Assembly: GCF_937128705.1 (NCBI RefSeq) | Contig: NZ_CAKZMP010000373.1 | Location: 1 to 33,191 of the forward strand | Direction of reading: 5' to 3' | DNA: 33,191 nucleotides | Source of the DNA: an uncultured Kiloniella sp. | GTDB taxonomy: Bacteria; Pseudomonadota; Alphaproteobacteria; Kiloniellales; Kiloniellaceae | In this document: positions 28,370 to 33,191 of the stretch, one piece after another | Position numbering within the stretch: position 1 is the stretch's first letter | How the letters are laid out: every line of letters starts with the position of its first letter | Made by a program: the position numbers and the translations under genes | The notes under the pieces: generated by a model | What the model was told of the DNA's origin: nothing | Databases searched by the model: none | What the model saw: the letters and a program-made list of their open reading frames with translations, nothing else

Positions 28370-30874
28370 TTATGCTCTCCCCGTTGCAACTATTTTAATA
28401 GCACATTTTTTATAATCTGTTTGTTTTGACAGTGGATCGGTTGCATCCAATGTGACCTTATTGATCAACTGGCTTGCATCGAACCAAGGTACAAACACCA
28501 GCCCTTTTGGTGGTTTGTTTCGGCCACGGGTTTCTACACGGGTAACTATTTCACCGCGCCGGGAAATAACTTTCACTTCTTGACCGCGTCTCAGACCACG
28601 CTTACTTGCATCGTCCGGATGCATAAAGACAACGGCATCCGGGAATGCTTTATAAAGCTCTGGCACACGTTGTGTCATAGACCCTGAGTGCCAGTGCTCT
28701 AGAACACGACCAGTTGATAGCCATAGATCATACTCTTCATCAGGGCTTTCTGCTGCCGGCTCGTAGGGAAGGGCAAAGATAACGGCACGTCCATCTGGCT
28801 TGCCATAGAAGTCATAATCACTCCCTGGTTTCGCGTAAGGATCAGATCCTTCTTTGAAGCGCCATTTAGTTTCTTTACCATCAACAACAGGCCATCTTAG
28901 GCCGCGCTCTTTATGATAGGTTTCAAATGGTGCGAGATCGTGGGCATGACCCCGTCCAAATGTTGCGTATTCCTCAAAGAGTCCCTTCTGAGCGTAGAAG
29001 CCAAAATGTTTTGCTTCGACATTGTTGTAATCAGGATGTGTTTCTGAAAGCGGAAACTTATCTACATTGCCGTTTTGATAAAGCACTTCAAAAAGAGTTT
29101 TTCCCTTGTACTCCGGGTTCTCTTTTAGAACGTCAGCAGGCCACACTTCATCTGTGGTGAAGCGTTTGGAGAATTCCATTAACTGCCACAAATCAGAACG
29201 TGCCTCGCCCGGTGCATCCACGAGTTGGTGCCAGAATTGAGTTCTACGTTCTGCATTACCATAAGCACCTTCTTTTTCGACCCACATGGCTGTTGGTAAA
29301 ATAAGATCGGCAGCTTCGGCAGTTACTGTAGGATAAGGGTCTGAAACGACAATGAAGTTTTCCGGGTTTCGATATCCGGGATAGCCTTCTTCATTGAAAT
29401 TTGGTGCGGCTTGCATGTTGTTGTTACACATAACCCAATAGGCATTAAGTTTGCCATCTTTGAGCATACGGTTTTGTAGTACAGCGTGAAAGCCAGGTTT
29501 AGGCGGAATAACGCCAGCTGGAATTTTCCATATTTTTTCAGCGGCAGCGCGATGCTTTGGATTTGTAACCACCATATCGGCAGGAAGACGGTGTGAGAAG
29601 GTTCCGACTTCACGGGCTGTTCCACAAGCGGATGGCTGGCCTGTTAATGAGAAAGGAGAATTACCTGGTGTAGAGATTTTACCAACAAGTAGATGAATGT
29701 TGTAAATCAGGTTGTTACACCAAACACCGCGTGTGTGCTGATTGAAACCCATAGTCCAGAAGGAAACAACTTTACGATCAGGATCAGCGTAAAGTTCGGC
29801 GAGTTCGATCAAACGATTTTCAGGAACGCCAGAAAGCTTTGATACTTTTTCTACTGTGTAATCTGCAACAAATGCTTTGAACTCTTCAAAGCTCATTTCA
29901 GAAGATCCACCAGCTTTATCTGCGTTCTTCGCTTTCTTCTGTAATTCGTGCTCTGGACGTAAACCATACCCGATATCGTCATTTCCGCGACGGAAATTGA
30001 CGTGCTTTGAAACAAAGTCTTGGTTTACTTTGTCGTTCTGAATGATGTAGTTCGCAATAAAGTTCAGAATTGCAAGGTCAGTCTGTGGGGTGAAAACCAT
30101 TGGAATGTCTGCAAGATCAAAACAGCGATGTTCATATGTAGAGAGAACAGCAACCTTGGTGTTTGGCGCACTTAGGCGACGATCTGCAACACGTGTCCAC
30201 AAAATGGGATGCATCTCTGCCATATTAGAGCCCCAGAGCACAAAGGTGTCTGTTGCTTCGATATCGTCATAGCAGCCCATTGGCTCATCAATGCCAAAGG
30301 TACGCATAAAACCGCCTACGGCAGAGGCCATACAGTGACGTGCGTTTGGATCAATATTGTTTGTCGCAAAGCCGGCTTTCATTAACTTGGATGCAGCGTA
30401 ACCTTCCCAGACAGTCCACTGACCAGAACCAAACATACCAACAGAGGTTGGCCCTTTTTCTTTAATGGCAGATTTGAACTTGTCAGCCATTGTGTCAAAG
30501 GCAACATCCCAAGATACGGGGGTGAATTCGCCTTCTTTATGGTATTTGCCATCTTTCATACGAAGAAGGGGGGTCTTTAGGCGATCTTTCCCGTACATGA
30601 TTTTGGACAGGAAATACCCCTTTACACAATTCAAGCCGCGGTTGACTTCAGCCTTAACGTCACCGTGTGTCGCGACAACTTTACCTTCTTTGGTGCCAAC
30701 CATAACGCTACAGCCTGTACCACAAAAGCGGCAGGGAGCCTTGGACCAAGTTAATGCTGTTTTAGAACTTTCTGTAAGCAGGTTGCTCGCAGCACTTGGC
30801 GCGGTCATTCCCGCAACACCCGCGGCGACAGCGACGGCGTTGGCCTTGATATAGTCACGTCTTGATAACTTCAT
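28370..30874 (-). CDS. napA: Periplasmic nitrate reductase catalytic subunit NapA
   Basis: An 834-residue molybdopterin enzyme reducing nitrate to nitrite in the periplasm. A twin-arginine signal [10 protein letters not shown] lies at residues 4-13. The 4Fe-4S cluster cysteines are C48, C51, C55 and C83, and the probable molybdenum ligand is C181 in [12 protein letters not shown]. The C-terminal domain is complete to the usual DYKKCAIKI end. GAGGA lies upstream of the ATG. It is second in the operon after its chaperone napD. Confidence 0.97.
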   Translation of the reverse strand: MKLSRRDYIKANAVAVAAGVAGMTAPSAASNLLTESSKTALTWSKAPCRFCGTGCSVMVGTKEGKVVATHGDVKAEVNRGLNCVKGYFLSKIMYGKDRLKTPLLRMKDGKYHKEGEFTPVSWDVAFDTMADKFKSAIKEKGPTSVGMFGSGQWTVWEGYAASKLMKAGFATNNIDPNARHCMASAVGGFMRTFGIDEPMGCYDDIEATDTFVLWGSNMAEMHPILWTRVADRRLSAPNTKVAVLSTYEHRCFDLADIPMVFTPQTDLAILNFIANYIIQNDKVNQDFVSKHVNFRRGNDDIGYGLRPEHELQKKAKNADKAGGSSEMSFEEFKAFVADYTVEKVSKLSGVPENRLIELAELYADPDRKVVSFWTMGFNQHTRGVWCNNLIYNIHLLVGKISTPGNSPFSLTGQPSACGTAREVGTFSHRLPADMVVTNPKHRAAAEKIWKIPAGVIPPKPGFHAVLQNRMLKDGKLNAYWVMCNNNMQAAPNFNEEGYPGYRNPENFIVVSDPYPTVTAEAADLILPTAMWVEKEGAYGNAERRTQFWHQLVDAPGEARSDLWQLMEFSKRFTTDEVWPADVLKENPEYKGKTLFEVLYQNGNVDKFPLSETHPDYNNVEAKHFGFYAQKGLFEEYATFGRGHAHDLAPFETYHKERGLRWPVVDGKETKWRFKEGSDPYAKPGSDYDFYGKPDGRAVIFALPYEPAAESPDEEYDLWLSTGRVLEHWHSGSMTQRVPELYKAFPDAVVFMHPDDASKRGLRRGQEVKVISRRGEIVTRVETRGRNKPPKGLVFVPWFDASQLINKVTLDATDPLSKQTDYKKCAIKIVATGRA

Positions 30875-30918
30875 GACATAGGTTCCTCAGTTAATCTGTT
30901 GAATTTCAGATTGAATTT

Positions 30919-31257
30919 TCAAACTTCTTCGTGTTGGTAGACGGGCGTGAAAGAATAGATATTCGCCAAAGCTTGGATGCTTTCTATGGTTTTAATCGCA
31001 TCTTTACTTGTGGGGGCGTCTATAAGGACAACCAGCTTTCCCTTGTCATCAACCATGGGGACATCTGCATGAGGATGTTCCATAATTGCTCGTAGAGTTT
31101 CTTCAAGGTGCTCTGGTGGTGTCTGTGCGATGTGGCTTGAAATAAATAACTGAGTATCATCGGTCATGTTATCATGGTTCCCAAGGCCGTTGTTAACTGT
31201 CGCGTTTATGACCGGATCAGGCCCGGTTCGTAGGTTGTTTTCAGCTAACTGTCTCAT
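30919..31257 (-). CDS. napD: NapA maturation chaperone NapD
   Basis: NapD binds the Tat signal of NapA and helps cofactor loading. The family part begins at residue 31 (MTDDTQLFISSHIAQT) and includes MEHPHADVPMVDDKGKLVVLID and IQALANIYSFTPVYQHEE. Starting at 31257 gives 112 residues and a good GAGAGAG ahead of the ATG; starting at 31167 gives 82, nearer the usual length, with a weaker site. I keep the longer form with reserve. It heads the operon behind an FNR box, where NapE is commonly found. Confidence 0.88.
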   Translation of the reverse strand: MRQLAENNLRTGPDPVINATVNNGLGNHDNMTDDTQLFISSHIAQTPPEHLEETLRAIMEHPHADVPMVDDKGKLVVLIDAPTSKDAIKTIESIQALANIYSFTPVYQHEEV

Positions 31258-31294
31258 CTCTCTCGTCGTCTCTATAGATATTGTTTTGGTACAT

Positions 31295-31333
31295 CTTATA
31301 GGTCGGGCAAAAATTATCTTTGATATGGATCAA
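31295..31333 (-). promoter_or_regulatory. FNR-type box and -10 for napDABC
   Basis: TTGATATGGATCAA (31320-31333) matches the FNR/Anr consensus exactly. TATAAG on the minus strand at 31300-31295 gives a start near 31285-31288, about 40 bp from the box centre, as for a class II site. Confidence 0.75.
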
Positions 31334-31377
31334 AGATAGGTGCATCTGATTTGCTTGTTATTTAGAGAGTATAACAC

Positions 31378-31415
31378 AAAAACAACCTCAAAACTCGTAT
31401 AGGTTTTGAGGTTGT
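31378..31415 (-). terminator. Terminator after the ABC transporter ATPase gene
   Basis: Perfect 13-bp stem, arms 31403-31415 and 31382-31394, with an 8-nt loop, followed on the minus strand by a short T-run. It separates the transporter operon from napD. Confidence 0.8.
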
Positions 31416-31443
31416 GGGTGCGGGTGTCCTTTTGGTTGTGTTT

Positions 31444-32607
31444 TTACGCGCTTAGTTTGGGCACAATATACTTCCTATCACTGGTGGTACGTGCCAAAGC
31501 ATTGCCTTCAGTACTGAAAACATGAACCGCAGAGAAATCGGCACAAAGTTCTACTTTGTCGCCGGCATTTGTTGCACTGTGCCCGTCGGTTTTAACGCAA
31601 AGAGGATCGTTTTCTCCATTTTCCAGATAGAGATAGCTGGCTTCGCCAAGTCGTTCGACGACATTAACTTTGGCTGCGAGTTTGAAGTCCTGGTCATTAC
31701 CTTCTTTCATATGTTCAGGACGAATTCCAATCGTAACTTTATCACCAAGTTTCGCTTTACCTGGATGAACAGGGATACTTGCTGTGCTGTTGTCATAATC
31801 AAGAAGCACGTCAAGAGTACCGTCATGAACCGCAGTGATCGTCCCTTCAAGGAAGTTCATTGAAGGGGAGCCAATAAAACCAGCAACAAATTTGTTTGCT
31901 GGGTGATGGTAAAGTTCTAGGGGAGAACCGCACTGGGCAACATGGCCTCCGTTTACAACAACGATTTTGTCCGCCAATGTCATGGCTTCAACTTGATCGT
32001 GGGTAACGTAAATAATTGTTGCTTCCAGATCTTGATGAAGTTTGGCAATCTCCAATCGTGTGTTCACGCGTAGAGCTGCATCAAGGTTACTTAAAGGTTC
32101 ATCAAAAAGGAAAACATTGGGGTCGCGAACAATGGCGCGGCCAATGGCAACTCGTTGGCGCTGTCCGCCGGAAAGTTCGCGCGGATATCTGTGAAGATAG
32201 TCTTCCAGTTTAAGACTTTTAGCTGCTTTTTGAACTTTTTCATCAATCAGCTTTTTGTTTTCTCCGCCCCCAAGAAGTCCCCCGAGTGGTCCTTTTTTGC
32301 CAAGTGTCAGACCAAAGGCCATGTTCTTGTAAACTGTCATATGCGGATAAAGCGCATAGGATTGGAAGACCATGGCGATTTTCCGCTGCGATGGTGTCAT
32401 ATCATTGACGGTTTCTCCGTTAATCTGCAGTTCGCCGTCTGAAATGGTTTCCAAGCCAGCGATCAACCGAAGAAGTGTTGATTTTCCGCACCCTGACGGG
32501 CCGACAAAAACCACAAACTCGCCATCTTTGACGTCGATATCTATCCCGTGTAGCACTTCGGCTTTGCCATAGGATTTCTTGATGCCTGAAAGTTTGATAT
32601 CAGCCAT
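31444..32607 (-). CDS. Carbohydrate ABC transporter ATP-binding protein (UgpC/MalK family)
   Basis: A 387-residue ATPase for a type I importer. Walker A GPSGCGKST is at 36-44, the Q-loop in VFQSYALYPHMTV, the signature LSGGQRQR at 145-152, and Walker B VFLFDEP at 165-171. The C-terminal third is the TOBE/MOP regulatory domain of sugar importers (IGIRPEHM). A glycine-rich stretch GKKGPLGGLLGGGENKK, about residues 103-119, lengthens the helical domain compared with MalK. It follows the permease by 78 bp. The sugar or polyol cannot be named from sequence. Confidence 0.93.
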   Translation of the reverse strand: MADIKLSGIKKSYGKAEVLHGIDIDVKDGEFVVFVGPSGCGKSTLLRLIAGLETISDGELQINGETVNDMTPSQRKIAMVFQSYALYPHMTVYKNMAFGLTLGKKGPLGGLLGGGENKKLIDEKVQKAAKSLKLEDYLHRYPRELSGGQRQRVAIGRAIVRDPNVFLFDEPLSNLDAALRVNTRLEIAKLHQDLEATIIYVTHDQVEAMTLADKIVVVNGGHVAQCGSPLELYHHPANKFVAGFIGSPSMNFLEGTITAVHDGTLDVLLDYDNSTASIPVHPGKAKLGDKVTIGIRPEHMKEGNDQDFKLAAKVNVVERLGEASYLYLENGENDPLCVKTDGHSATNAGDKVELCADFSAVHVFSTEGNALARTTSDRKYIVPKLSA

Positions 32608-32685
32608 GAATCTACCTCTCCTGATGCACAGCTGTGCATGTCGTCATGAGTATTTTTAAGGTTTTTGTTTGTTGTAAGCGCAAGG

Positions 32686-33191
32686 TCATTTGACGGCCCC
32701 CGATGTTAATCCACGTATCAACTGTCGAGAGAAGATGACGTAAAGGATCAAAATAGGAACGATCGCCAGTGTCAGTGATGCCAATACTGCATTCCAGTCT
32801 GTAACATACTGCCCGATGAACTGCTGGATACCGAGTGTCACGGTTGCTGTTTCCTGACTTGGTGCAAGGATAAGTGGGAACCAAAGATCATTCCAAATTG
32901 GTATCATGGTGAATACCGCAACGGTTGCCAGTGCAGGACGGATAAGCGGCAGTATAATAGACCAGAAAATTCTGTATTCAGAGACGCCATCACAACGGGC
33001 TGCTTCTTTGAGATCGTTGGGTATCTGCGCGATAAATTCCCTGAGTATGAATATCGCAAGGGGGAGCCCTTGGGCTGTATAAACAAGAACAAGGGCGGTG
33101 AGGGTGTTCACCAATCCCATCCCGACAATCATCTTCAGCAGACTAACACTGCCCAAACGGATGGGGATCATAATACCAATGGCAAGGTAAA
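32686..33191 (-). CDS. Carbohydrate ABC transporter permease (MalG type), 5' end cut by window edge
   Basis: The last 168 or so residues of an inner-membrane permease. It has several hydrophobic segments and the EAA loop DLKEAARCDGVSEYRIFWSI followed by LPLIRPAL, which docks on the ATPase. The C-terminus RGLTSGAVK is typical of MalG-like permeases. The frame is open to the window edge, so the apparent ATG at 33171 is internal. Further transporter genes should lie upstream. Confidence 0.92.
   Translation of the reverse strand, partial: YLAIGIMIPIRLGSVSLLKMIVGMGLVNTLTALVLVYTAQGLPLAIFILREFIAQIPNDLKEAARCDGVSEYRIFWSIILPLIRPALATVAVFTMIPIWNDLWFPLILAPSQETATVTLGIQQFIGQYVTDWNAVLASLTLAIVPILILYVIFSRQLIRGLTSGAVK

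Overview
The window looks like chromosomal DNA of a marine, facultatively respiring alphaproteobacterium, possibly of the Kiloniella/Terasakiella/Thalassospira sort. That placement is inferred from gene content (CpaA, PAS_5-type protein, BetI/BetA, pyruvate carboxylase, biotin and thiamine operons, periplasmic nitrate reductase) and moderate GC; it is not proven. The first 4.3-4.8 kb has a different codon style, by eye more like a gammaproteobacterium, and may be imported or mis-joined.

Region 1 (1-7994) is for taurine degradation. A leftward unit tauR -> xsc (copy 1) -> CobS-like AAA+ ATPase diverges from tpa (taurine:pyruvate aminotransferase). A second, clearly different xsc follows tpa, behind its own terminator and promoter region. 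Tpa converts taurine to sulfoacetaldehyde and Xsc converts that to acetyl phosphate and sulfite. All three control regions (upstream of xsc1, between tauR and tpa, upstream of xsc2) carry CTGG-type direct repeats exactly 23 bp apart, probably the TauR operator. The least expected gene is the CobS-like ATPase, whose start overlaps the xsc1 stop by four bases.

Region 2 (8230-14311) is a rightward biotin cluster, bioF - bioH/G-like esterase - bioC - bioD - bioA - bioB. The first three genes overlap and a strong terminator ends the cluster. It covers pimeloyl-ACP methyl ester synthesis through to biotin. Pyruvate carboxylase, a biotin enzyme, lies 4 kb further on.

Region 3 (14402-21974) holds leftward betI-betA (choline dehydrogenase and repressor) with a large inverted-repeat operator, then rightward genes: an orphan prepilin peptidase, a PAS_5-like protein and full-length pyruvate carboxylase.

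Region 4 (22020-26756) is a leftward thiamine operon thiC-thiO-thiS-thiG-thiE under a TPP riboswitch, with a hairpin over the thiC ribosome binding site.

Region 5 (26877-31333) is the periplasmic nitrate reductase: leftward napD-napA-napB-napC, and napE alone on the opposite strand, facing the operon end. Both transcription units have a perfect FNR-type box placed like a class II activator site.

Region 6 (31444-33191) is the 3' end of a leftward carbohydrate ABC transporter operon (permease, cut by the window edge, and UgpC/MalK-type ATPase). I saw no tRNA, rRNA, CRISPR, insertion sequence or phage gene.
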